A stretch of DNA of 64,000 nt, taken from contig NZ_ATWJ01000009.1 in the NCBI RefSeq assembly GCF_000421185.1, positions 126,868-190,867 of the forward strand, read 5' to 3'. This DNA is from Ornithinimicrobium pekingense DSM 21552 (GTDB lineage Bacteria > Actinomycetota > Actinomycetes > Actinomycetales > Dermatophilaceae). Positions 17,950-25,652 of this stretch are shown in pieces; position 1 is the first letter of the stretch, and each line of letters begins with the position of its first letter. Made by a program: the position numbers and the translations under genes. Under the pieces are notes generated by a model. That model was not told the DNA's origin, did not search any database, and was given only the letters and a program-made list of their open reading frames with translations.

Positions 17950-18465
17950 ATGGAGCAGCGCGGCTACGTCGGCGTCGTCGGACCCGGCACCGGGGCGGGC
18001 GCCGGGCAGGTGCGGCTCGCCGAGGAGGTCGGCGCGCTGCTGGCCGCCGAGCGGCTGGTCGTCGTGACCGGTGGCCTGGACGGCGTGATGGCCGGCGCCG
18101 CACGGGGGTGCGAGCTCGCCGGTGGCACCAGCATCGGCCTGCTCCCCGGCGGCGCGCGCGAGGCCGGCAACCCGTACAGCACCGTGACCCTGCCGACCGG
18201 GTTGGGCGAGCTGCGCAACGGGCTGCTGGTGCGTGCCAGCGACGTCCTGGTCGCGATCGCGCCCAGCTGGGGCACGCTCAGCGAGGTCGCCGTGGCCGTC
18301 CGCACGGGGGTGCCCGTGGTCCTGCTCGCCTGGGACCCCGCCGTCCTGGACGGCCTGCCCCCCTCGACGGACCCCGCGCCCCTGCACGCCCGGACCCCGC
18401 AGGAGGCGGTCCGGCTCGTCGTCGACCACATCGGTGACCACCACCCGCCCGAGGAGAGCACGTGA
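17950..18465 (+). CDS. LOG-like Rossmann protein (TIGR00725 type)
   Basis: A 171-residue protein with the Rossmann-like fold of the lysine-decarboxylase-homologue/LOG group: GPGTGAG near the N-terminus, VVTGGLDGVMAGAARG in the middle and SWGTLSEVAVA in place of the PGGxGTxxE motif. LOG proteins release cytokinin-type bases from ribonucleotides, but this subgroup lacks a proven role and the catalytic Arg/Glu set is only partly present. The ATG follows CAGACT by 7 bases. The gene overlaps the next one by 4 bases (GTGA), tying it to the urate cluster downstream, so a nucleotide-related role is plausible but unproven. Confidence 0.8.
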   Translation: MEQRGYVGVVGPGTGAGAGQVRLAEEVGALLAAERLVVVTGGLDGVMAGAARGCELAGGTSIGLLPGGAREAGNPYSTVTLPTGLGELRNGLLVRASDVLVAIAPSWGTLSEVAVAVRTGVPVVLLAWDPAVLDGLPPSTDPAPLHARTPQEAVRLVVDHIGDHHPPEEST

Positions 18466-19718
18466 GCAACCCAGAGCCGCCCGCGGACCTGCCGGGCACG
18501 CTGACCGCCGAGCTGGACGACCTCCTGCGGGAGTCCGACGCCCGGCTGGTGGCCCGCTACCCCGGTGATGCCGCGACCCGGCAGCCGGTGCACACCGTCT
18601 ACGTGCCGGCCGACCGTTGCACCCCCGGCCTGGTCCGGCGCTGGGGCGAGGAGGCAGGTCAGGCCCTCACCGACCACGAGGGAGTGCTGGCCGACCTGCT
18701 CGGGGACCACGCACGCGCCGTCCTGCCGCTCGTGGCGCACAAGCTGGCGACCGAGCCGGTCGAGGACCTGCGCATGGACCTCGAGGACGGCTACGGCTCG
18801 CCTCCCGACGACGTCGAGGACGCCGACGTGGAGGCCGCCGCGCGGACGCTGGCGCGTGCGCAGCAGGACGGCAGCGCCCCGCCCTTCGCCGGGATCCGGT
18901 TCAAGAGCCTCGAGGCCCCGACCCGTGCGCGCGGCGTGCGGACCCTGGCCCTGTTCGTCCGCCACCTGACCGCGGCCGGCGGTGACCTCGACGGCGTCGT
19001 CGTGACGCTGCCGAAGGTCACCAGCCTGGACCAGGTCACCGCGATGGTCCACGCCTGCGAACGCCTCGAGCACGCGGTCGGCCTGGCCCCGCGCACGCTG
19101 CGCTTCGAGATCCAGGTCGAGACCCCGCAGTCGGTGCTCGGCCCGGACGGCACCGCGCTGGTCGCCCGGATGGTGCACGCCGGCAGCGGTCGCGTCACCG
19201 GCCTGCACTACGGCACCTACGACTACTCGGCCTTCTGCGGCATCCCCGGGCCCTACCAGTCGCTGGAGCACCCGGTCGCCGACCACGCCAAGCTCGTGAT
19301 GCAGGCGGCAGCCGCCGGCACCGGGGTACGGCTGTCCGACGGGTCGACCAACGTCCTGCCGGTGGGCACGCCCGAGCAGGTGCACGAGGGCTGGGCGCTG
19401 CACCTGCGGCTGGTCCGCCGCTCCCTGGAGCGGGGCTACTACCAGGGCTGGGACCTGCACCCGGCCCAGCTGCCCAGCCGGTTCGCCGCCACCTACGCCT
19501 TCTACCGGGAGCACCTGCCCGGTGCGGCGCGCCGGCTGCGGGACTACCTCGGGCAGACCGGTGGCGCGGTGCTCGACGAGCCGGCCACGGCGCGCGCGCT
19601 CGCCGACCTGCTCGTGCGGGCGCTGGACTGCGGCGCGGCACTGCCCGCGGAGGTGGAGGAGGCGACCGGCACGTCCGTGGAGGAGCTGACGGCGCTGGCC
19701 CGTCCGCGACGGCGCTGA
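18462..19718 (+). CDS. CitE/HpcH/malate-synthase-like aldolase (DUF6986 type) linked to urate genes
   Basis: A 418-residue protein of the HpcH/HpaI/CitE-like TIM-barrel superfamily. Metal-binding acidic motifs are seen in LRMDLEDGYG and RFEIQVETPQSV, and a C-terminal lid segment includes YYQGWDLHPAQLP. These proteins cleave or form C-C bonds using Mg2+ and often glyoxylate or acyl-CoA. The family is typically next to uricase in actinobacteria. Its substrate has not been settled; because urate breakdown ends in glyoxylate, a glyoxylate-consuming (malate-synthase-like) role is an attractive inference. The GTG start overlaps the previous gene's stop. The uricase gene follows from its own promoter. 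Confidence 0.85.
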   Translation: MSNPEPPADLPGTLTAELDDLLRESDARLVARYPGDAATRQPVHTVYVPADRCTPGLVRRWGEEAGQALTDHEGVLADLLGDHARAVLPLVAHKLATEPVEDLRMDLEDGYGSPPDDVEDADVEAAARTLARAQQDGSAPPFAGIRFKSLEAPTRARGVRTLALFVRHLTAAGGDLDGVVVTLPKVTSLDQVTAMVHACERLEHAVGLAPRTLRFEIQVETPQSVLGPDGTALVARMVHAGSGRVTGLHYGTYDYSAFCGIPGPYQSLEHPVADHAKLVMQAAAAGTGVRLSDGSTNVLPVGTPEQVHEGWALHLRLVRRSLERGYYQGWDLHPAQLPSRFAATYAFYREHLPGAARRLRDYLGQTGGAVLDEPATARALADLLVRALDCGAALPAEVEEATGTSVEELTALARPRRR

Positions 19719-19730
19719 CCTGCGCAGTCC

Positions 19731-19759
19731 TTGACGCGGCCAGACCGCGTGCCTAGGGT
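19731..19759 (+). promoter_or_regulatory. Promoter of the uricase operon (leaderless)
   Basis: TTGACG (19731-19736) and TAGGGT (19754-19759) are separated by exactly 17 bases, a near-ideal primary-sigma promoter. The uricase ATG begins 7 bases after the -10 box, so transcription should start at the start codon. No Shine-Dalgarno sequence is present, as expected for a leaderless gene. Confidence 0.75.
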
Positions 19760-19765
19760 CACGCC

Positions 19766-20704
19766 ATGGCGATCGTGCTCGGCAGCAACCGCTACGGCAA
19801 GGCCGAGAACCGCGTGGTCCGCATCTACCGCGACACCGGGCGCCACACGATCCGCGACCTCAACGTCTCGACCGCGCTGCGCGGCGACTTCGCGCGGGCG
19901 CACACCGACGGCGACCAGGCCGACGTGCTCCCCACCGACACGCAGAAGAACACCGCCTTCGCCTACGCCAAGGAGGTGGGGATCGCCTCCCCCGAGGAGT
20001 ATGCCGTCGCGCTGGGGACCCGCCTGCTCGAGGCCGCGCCGAGGGCCACCGGCGCCCAGGTCCGGGTCGAGGAGTACGCCTGGGACCGCATACCCGTCGG
20101 CGAGGACGACCAGGGGGACGGGGGCGGGCACGACCACAGCTTCGTGCGCCGCGGCACGGAGGTCCGCACCTGCGTGGTGACGGTCGAGGGCCGAGGGGAC
20201 GGGCGCGAGGTCCAGGTCCTGTCCGGGATGGAGGACCTGGTGGTCCTGAAGTCCACCGGGTCGGAGTTCCGCGGTTTCCTCAAGGACCGCTACACCACCC
20301 TGGAGGAGACGACCGACCGGGTGCTGGCCACCTCGCTCACCGCGCGCTGGCGGTGGGCCGGGGCGCACGTGCTCGACGGCGGCACCGACATGGACGCGGG
20401 CTACGCGTCGGTGCGTCAGACGCTGCTGAGCACCTTCGCGACGACCTACAGCAGGGCGCTGCAGGAGACGCTCTACGCGATGGGCCGGGCCGTGCTGGAG
20501 ACGCACCAGCAGATCGCGGAGATCCGCTTCTCCGCCCCCAACAAGCACCACGTCCTCTACGACCTGGAGCGCTTCGGGCTGGACAACGACGGTGAGGTCT
20601 TCCTCGCCGACGACCGCCCCTACGGCCTCATCGAGGCCAGCGTGCTGCGCGACGACGCCCCTGACGCCGGCTCGGCGTGGACCGACGTCCGGGCGTTCCT
20701 GTGA
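19766..20704 (+). CDS. uox: Urate oxidase (uricase)
   Basis: Cofactor-free uricase that oxidises urate to 5-hydroxyisourate, first step of the urate pathway encoded here. At 312 residues it matches bacterial uricases. The catalytic Lys (YGKAENR, Lys12) and Thr57-Asp58 (PTDTQKNTAF) are present, as are the substrate-holding segments KSTGSEFRGF and the C-terminal NKHHVLYDLERFGL. The gene starts a tight run: uraD overlaps by 4 bases, uraH follows after 3 bases and allB after 7. It has its own leaderless promoter just upstream. Confidence 0.97.
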   Translation: MAIVLGSNRYGKAENRVVRIYRDTGRHTIRDLNVSTALRGDFARAHTDGDQADVLPTDTQKNTAFAYAKEVGIASPEEYAVALGTRLLEAAPRATGAQVRVEEYAWDRIPVGEDDQGDGGGHDHSFVRRGTEVRTCVVTVEGRGDGREVQVLSGMEDLVVLKSTGSEFRGFLKDRYTTLEETTDRVLATSLTARWRWAGAHVLDGGTDMDAGYASVRQTLLSTFATTYSRALQETLYAMGRAVLETHQQIAEIRFSAPNKHHVLYDLERFGLDNDGEVFLADDRPYGLIEASVLRDDAPDAGSAWTDVRAFL

Positions 20705-21207
20705 GCAGGGGCGCGGCACCGGGCGAGCTCCCCCTCGACCGGCTCCCCGACGACGAGGTGCGGACGCTGCTGCGCGGCTGCCTCGACGTCGGGCGCTGGG
20801 TGGAGGAGGTCGCGGCCGGCCGTCCCTACGGCGACCGCGACAGCCTGCTGGCGGCGGCCGACCTGGCCGCGCGCTCGCTGTCCCCCGCGGAGGTGGAGCA
20901 GGCGCTGGCCGGACATCCCCGGATCGGCGAGCGCCCGGGCTCCGGCCACAACGTCGAGGCGTCCGCACGGGAGCAGGCCGGGGTCGACCCCTCCGCCCCG
21001 GACGTCGCCGCCCGGCTGGCGGCGGGCAACGCCGCCTACGAGGAGCGGTTCGGGCACGTCTTCCTCGTCCGCGCCGCCGGCCGGTCGGCCGAGGAGATCC
21101 TCGCCGAGCTCGACCGCCGGCTGCGCAACGACCCGCAGACCGAGCGCGGCGAGGTGGCGGACAACCTGCGGCAGATCGCGCTGCTGCGGCTGCAGGAGGC
21201 GGTCTGA
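20701..21207 (+). CDS. uraD: OHCU decarboxylase
   Basis: 2-oxo-4-hydroxy-4-carboxy-5-ureidoimidazoline decarboxylase, third step from urate, giving S-allantoin. The 168-residue helical protein carries the catalytic His72 in GHPRIGE and the conserved C-terminal RLRNDPQTER and the LRQIALLRL helix. The GTG start overlaps the uricase stop codon (GTGA). It acts in the cytoplasm between uricase/HIU hydrolase and allantoinase. Nothing unusual in length or residues. Confidence 0.95.
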   Translation: MSRGAAPGELPLDRLPDDEVRTLLRGCLDVGRWVEEVAAGRPYGDRDSLLAAADLAARSLSPAEVEQALAGHPRIGERPGSGHNVEASAREQAGVDPSAPDVAARLAAGNAAYEERFGHVFLVRAAGRSAEEILAELDRRLRNDPQTERGEVADNLRQIALLRLQEAV

Positions 21208-21210
21208 GCC

Positions 21211-21534
21211 ATGGCGACGCTGTCCACGCACGTGCTCGACACCGCCCTCGGACGGCCCGCGAGAGGGGTCCGCGTGGAGCTGACCACCCTCGACGGGGCA
21301 CCGCTCGGTGAGGGCACCACCGACGAGGACGGCCGGGTCGGGAGCATCGGACCGGCGCTGCTCCCCCCGGGTGACTACGTGCTGACCTTCGGCACCGGCG
21401 CCTACCACGCGGCCACCGGGCAGGAGGGCTTCTACCCCTCCGTCCCCATCACCTTCACGATCGGCGCCGACGAGCACTTCCACGTCCCGCTGCTGCTCAA
21501 CCCCTTCGGCTACTCCACCTACCGGGGCAGCTGA
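21211..21534 (+). CDS. uraH: 5-hydroxyisourate hydrolase (transthyretin-like)
   Basis: Hydrolyses 5-hydroxyisourate to OHCU, second step of urate breakdown. At 107 residues it has the family hallmarks at both ends: STHVLDTALGRPA with catalytic His7 at the start, and the C-terminal YRGS tetrapeptide. The inner GFYPSVPITFTI segment is also typical. A GGAGGCGG ribosome site lies within the end of uraD, and the gene follows uraD by 3 bases, so translation is coupled. Transthyretin-like proteins of this kind form tetramers. Confidence 0.96.
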   Translation: MATLSTHVLDTALGRPARGVRVELTTLDGAPLGEGTTDEDGRVGSIGPALLPPGDYVLTFGTGAYHAATGQEGFYPSVPITFTIGADEHFHVPLLLNPFGYSTYRGS

Positions 21535-21541
21535 GCACGGC

Positions 21542-22918
21542 ATGGCGGGCAGGCAGGGAGCCGACCTGGACCTGGTCGTCCGCGCCCGCCGGGCGGTGGT
21601 GGACGGGCGTGAGCGCCCGGCCGTCGTCGGCGTCCGTGCGGGCAGGGTCGTCCTGCTGGAGGTGGACGCCGCGGCGGGCCTCGCCGACGTCCCACCCGCC
21701 ACCGAGGTCGTCGCCCTCGCCGACGACGAGGTGCTGCTCCCCGGTCTGGTCGACACCCACGTGCACGTCAACGAGCCCGGGCGCACCGAGTGGGAGGGCT
21801 TCGCCTCGGCCACCCGTGCCGCCGCGGCAGGTGGCGTGACGACGGTCGTCGACATGCCGCTCAACAGCATCCCGCCGACGGTGACGGTGGCCGCCCTGCG
21901 GGAGAAGCAGGAGGCCGCGCGCGACCAGGCGTGGGTCGACGTCGGCTTCTGGGGCGGAGCCGTCCCCGGCCACCTGCGCGACCTCGAGGAGCTCCACGCG
22001 GCCGGGGTCATGGGTTTCAAGTGCTTCCTGGCCGACTCCGGCGTCGAGGAGTTCCCCCACCTGGATGCTGCGACCTTCGCCCGCGCGATGGCCGAGACCG
22101 CGCGGCTGGGTGCGCTGATGGTGGTGCACGCCGAGGACGCGGAGGCGCTCCGCGCAGCCGCCCCCGCGAGCAGGCTCCCATCGGCCTACGCCGACTTCCT
22201 CGCGTCCCGCCCGGCGACGGCGGAGGTGGTCGCGGTGCAGCGGGTGGTCGACGAGGCGCGTCGCACGGGCGGGCGCGCGCACGTCCCGCACCTGTCGGCC
22301 GCGGACGCCCTCCCCGTCCTGCGGGCCGCGCGCGAGGCCGGGGCCGACGTGACGGTCGAGACCTGCCCGCACTACCTGACCCTGGCGGCCGAGACCGTGC
22401 CCCCCGGCGCCACCGAGCTCAAGTGCTGCCCACCCATCCGCGAGCGGTCCAACCAGGACCGGCTGTGGACGGCGCTCGAGGAGGGGGTCGTCGACATGGT
22501 CGTCACCGACCACTCACCCTCGACCGTCGACCTCAAGCACCTGGACACCGGCGACTTCGCCACCGCCTGGGGCGGCATCTCCTCCCTCCAGCTCGGTCTG
22601 CCCACGGTGTGGACCGAGGCGCGGCGGCGCGGCATACCCCTGGCCTCCGTGGTCCGCTGGATGGCGACGGCCCCGGCCGACCGGGTCGGCCTGACCACCA
22701 AGGGCCGGCTGCGCGTCGGCGCCGACGCCGACCTCGTCGTGCTGGCACCGGAGGAGGAGTGGCAGGTCGACGTCGCGGCGCTGCACCACCGCAACCCGGT
22801 CTGCGCCTACGCAGGGCACCGGCTCACGGGCCGGGTCCGCAGGACCTGGCTGCGCGGCACACCCGTCACCGGCGACGGCCCGCCTCTGGGCAGGCTGCTG
22901 CAGAGAGGACATCCATGA
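21542..22918 (+). CDS. allB: Allantoinase
   Basis: Hydrolyses allantoin to allantoate. This 458-residue amidohydrolase shows the binuclear-metal ligands: His-X-His in VDTHVHVNEPGRTEWEGF, the carbamylated Lys in MGFKCFLADSG, His in VVHAED, His in HVPHLSAADAL and Asp in VVTDHSP. The length and HVNEPGRTEWEGF signature separate it from dihydropyrimidinases. It is the fourth gene in the uricase operon and overlaps allE by 4 bases (ATGA). An ATA isoleucine codon, rare in this genome, occurs inside a GCATACC heptamer near 22632. Confidence 0.96.
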   Translation: MAGRQGADLDLVVRARRAVVDGRERPAVVGVRAGRVVLLEVDAAAGLADVPPATEVVALADDEVLLPGLVDTHVHVNEPGRTEWEGFASATRAAAAGGVTTVVDMPLNSIPPTVTVAALREKQEAARDQAWVDVGFWGGAVPGHLRDLEELHAAGVMGFKCFLADSGVEEFPHLDAATFARAMAETARLGALMVVHAEDAEALRAAAPASRLPSAYADFLASRPATAEVVAVQRVVDEARRTGGRAHVPHLSAADALPVLRAAREAGADVTVETCPHYLTLAAETVPPGATELKCCPPIRERSNQDRLWTALEEGVVDMVVTDHSPSTVDLKHLDTGDFATAWGGISSLQLGLPTVWTEARRRGIPLASVVRWMATAPADRVGLTTKGRLRVGADADLVVLAPEEEWQVDVAALHHRNPVCAYAGHRLTGRVRRTWLRGTPVTGDGPPLGRLLQRGHP

Positions 22919-23739
22919 GCACCTTCGCGACGCCACCGGGCGGGCTGCCCCCGCAGACGCACCTGACCACCAACGGCGCCCCCGCGCGGTTCACCCAGGC
23001 CTACGCGGTGCTCCCCCGCGCCACGATGACCGACATCGTCAGCAGCCTGCTGCCGCTCTGGGAGGGGACGCGGCTGTGGGTGCTCGCCCGCCCGCTGTCG
23101 GGCTTCGCCGAGACCTTCTCGCAGTATGTCGTGGAGGTCGCCGCGGGCGGCGGGTCGCAGCGACCGGAGGAGGACCCGCGCGCCGAGGCGGTGCTGTTCG
23201 TCACCACGGGGACCCTGACCCTGACCCTGGACGGGAGCGACCACGAGCTCACCCCTGGCGGTTACGCCTACCTGCCCGCCGGGGCGTCCTGGAGGCTGCG
23301 CAACGACGGTGGTGCCACCGCTACCTTCCACTGGGTGCGCAAGGCCTACGAGGAGGTCGAGGGCGTCGCCGCGCCCGAGGCCCTCGTGACGCACGAGTCG
23401 GCGGTGGAGGCCGTCGCGATGCCCGGCACCGACGGCGCGTGGCGCACCCAGCGCTTCGTCGACCCCACCGACCTCAGGCACGACATGCACGTCAACATCG
23501 TGACCTTCGAGCCGGGCGGTGCGATCACCTTTCCCGAGACCCACGTCATGGAGCACGGGCTCTACGTGCTGGAGGGCAAGGCGGTCTACCTGCTCAACGA
23601 GGACTGGGTCGAGGTGGGCGCCGGTGACTTCCTGTGGCTGCGCGCCTTCTGCCCGCAGGCCTGCTACGCCGGCGGTCCGGGGCGCTTCCGCTACCTGCTC
23701 TACAAGGACGTCAACCGGCACGCGCGGCTGCGGTGGTGA
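22915..23739 (+). CDS. allE: (S)-ureidoglycine aminohydrolase
   Basis: Bicupin enzyme that releases ammonia from (S)-ureidoglycine to form (S)-ureidoglycolate, after allantoate breakdown. The 274-residue protein has two cupin domains: the first around EAVLFVTTGTLTLTLDG and AYLPAGASWRLRN, the second around MHVNIVTFEPGGAI, MEHGLYVLEGKAVYLLN and DFLWLRAFCPQACYAGG, with Mn-ligand His/Glu residues in the second. The enzyme supplying its substrate, allantoate amidohydrolase, is not in this window. It is the last gene of the operon and is followed by a stem-loop. Confidence 0.93.
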   Translation: MSTFATPPGGLPPQTHLTTNGAPARFTQAYAVLPRATMTDIVSSLLPLWEGTRLWVLARPLSGFAETFSQYVVEVAAGGGSQRPEEDPRAEAVLFVTTGTLTLTLDGSDHELTPGGYAYLPAGASWRLRNDGGATATFHWVRKAYEEVEGVAAPEALVTHESAVEAVAMPGTDGAWRTQRFVDPTDLRHDMHVNIVTFEPGGAITFPETHVMEHGLYVLEGKAVYLLNEDWVEVGAGDFLWLRAFCPQACYAGGPGRFRYLLYKDVNRHARLRW

Positions 23740-23744
23740 CCCCC

Positions 23745-23763
23745 GGGGCCGGCACCCGGTCCC
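23745..23763 (+). terminator. Stem-loop after the urate operon
   Basis: GGGGCCGG (23745-23752) pairs with CCGGTCCC (23756-23763), with one G-T wobble and a 3-base loop, starting 5 bases after the allE stop codon. It lies between convergent genes. Confidence 0.5.
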
Positions 23764-23804
23764 GGGGCGCCCCCTGTCCTGAGCCAGAAGGCGCGGGCCG
23801 TCGC

Positions 23805-24014
23805 TCAGCTCGGGTGACCCGCCAGCGTGTCGTCCTCGGCGGTGTCCGGCGGCCGGACCGTCGCCTGCCGGTCACCCCGGTCGCGTCGATCACCCCCGTC
23901 ACGCCGGTCCAGCACGGCCCTGGTGACGGCGCCGAGCGCGACGAAGGCCAGGGCGGAGCCGAAGATCCAGGCGAAGGGCGAGGCGTCCTCCCAGCGGTCG
24001 GTCGAGCGGCTCAT
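23805..24014 (-). CDS. Small membrane protein, function unknown
   Basis: A 69-residue protein with one hydrophobic segment at about residues 14-34 (FAWIFGSALAFVALGAV) followed by a charged, Asp/Arg-rich cytoplasmic tail (DRRDGGDRRDRGDRQ). A strong GGGAGGAG ribosome site lies 6 bases before the ATG. It is too small and plain to assign. It is convergent with the urate operon and downstream of the ALDH gene on the same strand, with a 61-base gap. Confidence 0.65.
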   Translation of the reverse strand: MSRSTDRWEDASPFAWIFGSALAFVALGAVTRAVLDRRDGGDRRDRGDRQATVRPPDTAEDDTLAGHPS

Positions 24015-24075
24015 GTCGAGCTCCTCCCGTTCGAGATCCGTGCTCCCAGTGTCCCCGCCGGGGGCGCCCCGCGCA

Positions 24076-25626
24076 TCACACGTCGAAGGTGACCCCCTGG
24101 GCCAGCGGCAGCTCGCCGGAGAAGTTGACGGTGTTGGTCGCGCGGCGCATGTAGGCGCGCCAGGCGTCCGAGCCGGACTCACGGCCGCCGCCGGTCTCCT
24201 TCTCCCCACCGAAGGCGCCACCGATCTCGGCCCCGGAGGTGCCGATGTTGACGTTGACGATGCCGCAGTCCGAGCCGACCGGCGAGCAGAAGATCTCGGC
24301 CTCGGACTGGTCCTGGGTGAAGATGCTCGACGACAGCCCCTGCGGCACGGCGTTGTTGAGCTCGATCGCCTCGGCGAGGTCGTCGTAGGGCACCACGTAG
24401 AGGATCGGGGCGAACGTCTCGGTGTGCATGACCTCGGTCTGGGACGGCATCCGGATCACGGTCGGCCGCACGTAGTAGGCGTCCTCCGCCAGCCCGGCCA
24501 GCTCCCGCTCGCCGCCGGCGACGACCTGCCCGCCCGCCGCCGTCGCCTTCTCGATCGCGGTGGTGAACGCCTCGTAGGATTGCCGGTCCAGCAGCGGCCC
24601 CACGAGCGTGCCCTCGGCGGTGGGGTCGCCGACCGGCAGCCGGCGGTAGGCCGCGGCGACCCGGTCGGTCACCTCGTCGATGACCGAGGTGTGCACGATC
24701 GCCCGGCGCATCGTCGTGCACCGCTGCCCGGCCGTGCCCGCGGCGGAGAAGACGATGCCGCGGGTGGCCAGGTCGAGGTCGGCCGAGGGGGTCACGACCG
24801 CGGCGTTGTTGCCGCCCAGCTCGAGCAGGCTGCGGCCGAACCGCTCGGCGACGACCGGGCCGACCTGCCGGCCCATGCGCGTCGACCCGGTGGCGCTGAG
24901 CAGCGCGACGCCCGGGTCGGCGACGAGCGCCTCGCCGACGTCGGGTCCGCCGAGAAGCACCTGCGAGAGCGCTGCGTCATACCCGCCCTCCTCGAGCGCG
25001 CGCAGCAGCAGCGCGTTGGCCGCGAGCGCGCACAGGGGCGTCCGCTCCGAGGGCTTCCACACCACGGGGTCACCGCAGACGAGCGCGACGGCGGTGTTCC
25101 AGGACCAGACCGCGACGGGGAAGTTGAAGGCGGAGACGACCCCCACCACGCCCAGCGGGTGCCAGGTCTCCATCAGGCGGTGCCCGGGGCGCTCGGAGGC
25201 CATCGTGCGGCCGTAGAGCTGGCGGGACAGCCCGACGGCGTAGTCGCAGATGTCGATCATCTCCTGCACCTCGCCGAGCGCCTCGGAGGTGATCTTGCCC
25301 GCCTCGAGGCTGACCAGGGTGGCCAGGTCGGCCTTGTGCTCGGTGAGCAGCTCGGCGAAGCGCTTGACGACGGCCCCGCGGGCGGGCGCGGGCACGGTGC
25401 GCCACGTGCCGAACGCCTCCCCGGCACGGGCGACCGCCTCGCGCACGTCGGCGGCCCCGCTCCAGGCCACGGAGGAGATCGTGGCGCCGTTGACGGGCGA
25501 GCGTCCCTCGTGGTCGCCCTCGTGCGCAGCCAGGTCGGCACCGCAGGCCCGCGCGGCCCGCTCGGCGCGGGCACGCAGGTCCTCGGCCGACGGCAGGAGG
25601 GCGGGCTGGCTGGTCCGGTGGGTCAC
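24076..25626 (-). CDS. ALDH7-type aldehyde dehydrogenase (probable L-aminoadipate-semialdehyde/piperideine-6-carboxylate dehydrogenase)
   Basis: A 516-residue NAD(P)-dependent aldehyde dehydrogenase. The catalytic Glu is in ELGGNNA and the catalytic Cys in GTAGQRCTTMRR, the NN pair and RCTTMRR sequence being typical of the ALDH7/AmaB (antiquitin) branch. That branch oxidises alpha-aminoadipate semialdehyde in lysine degradation. CAGGAG lies 5 bases before the GTG start. It follows an FAD amine-oxidase-like gene at... the upstream neighbour in transcription order is outside this strand block; the FAD oxidase gene directly precedes it by 26 bases, which supports a lysine/pipecolate or related amine catabolic unit. 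The substrate call is inference. Confidence 0.87.
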   Translation of the reverse strand: MTHRTSQPALLPSAEDLRARAERAARACGADLAAHEGDHEGRSPVNGATISSVAWSGAADVREAVARAGEAFGTWRTVPAPARGAVVKRFAELLTEHKADLATLVSLEAGKITSEALGEVQEMIDICDYAVGLSRQLYGRTMASERPGHRLMETWHPLGVVGVVSAFNFPVAVWSWNTAVALVCGDPVVWKPSERTPLCALAANALLLRALEEGGYDAALSQVLLGGPDVGEALVADPGVALLSATGSTRMGRQVGPVVAERFGRSLLELGGNNAAVVTPSADLDLATRGIVFSAAGTAGQRCTTMRRAIVHTSVIDEVTDRVAAAYRRLPVGDPTAEGTLVGPLLDRQSYEAFTTAIEKATAAGGQVVAGGERELAGLAEDAYYVRPTVIRMPSQTEVMHTETFAPILYVVPYDDLAEAIELNNAVPQGLSSSIFTQDQSEAEIFCSPVGSDCGIVNVNIGTSGAEIGGAFGGEKETGGGRESGSDAWRAYMRRATNTVNFSGELPLAQGVTFDV

Positions 25627-25652
25627 TTCGGCTCCTGACGGGTGGGGCGCTG

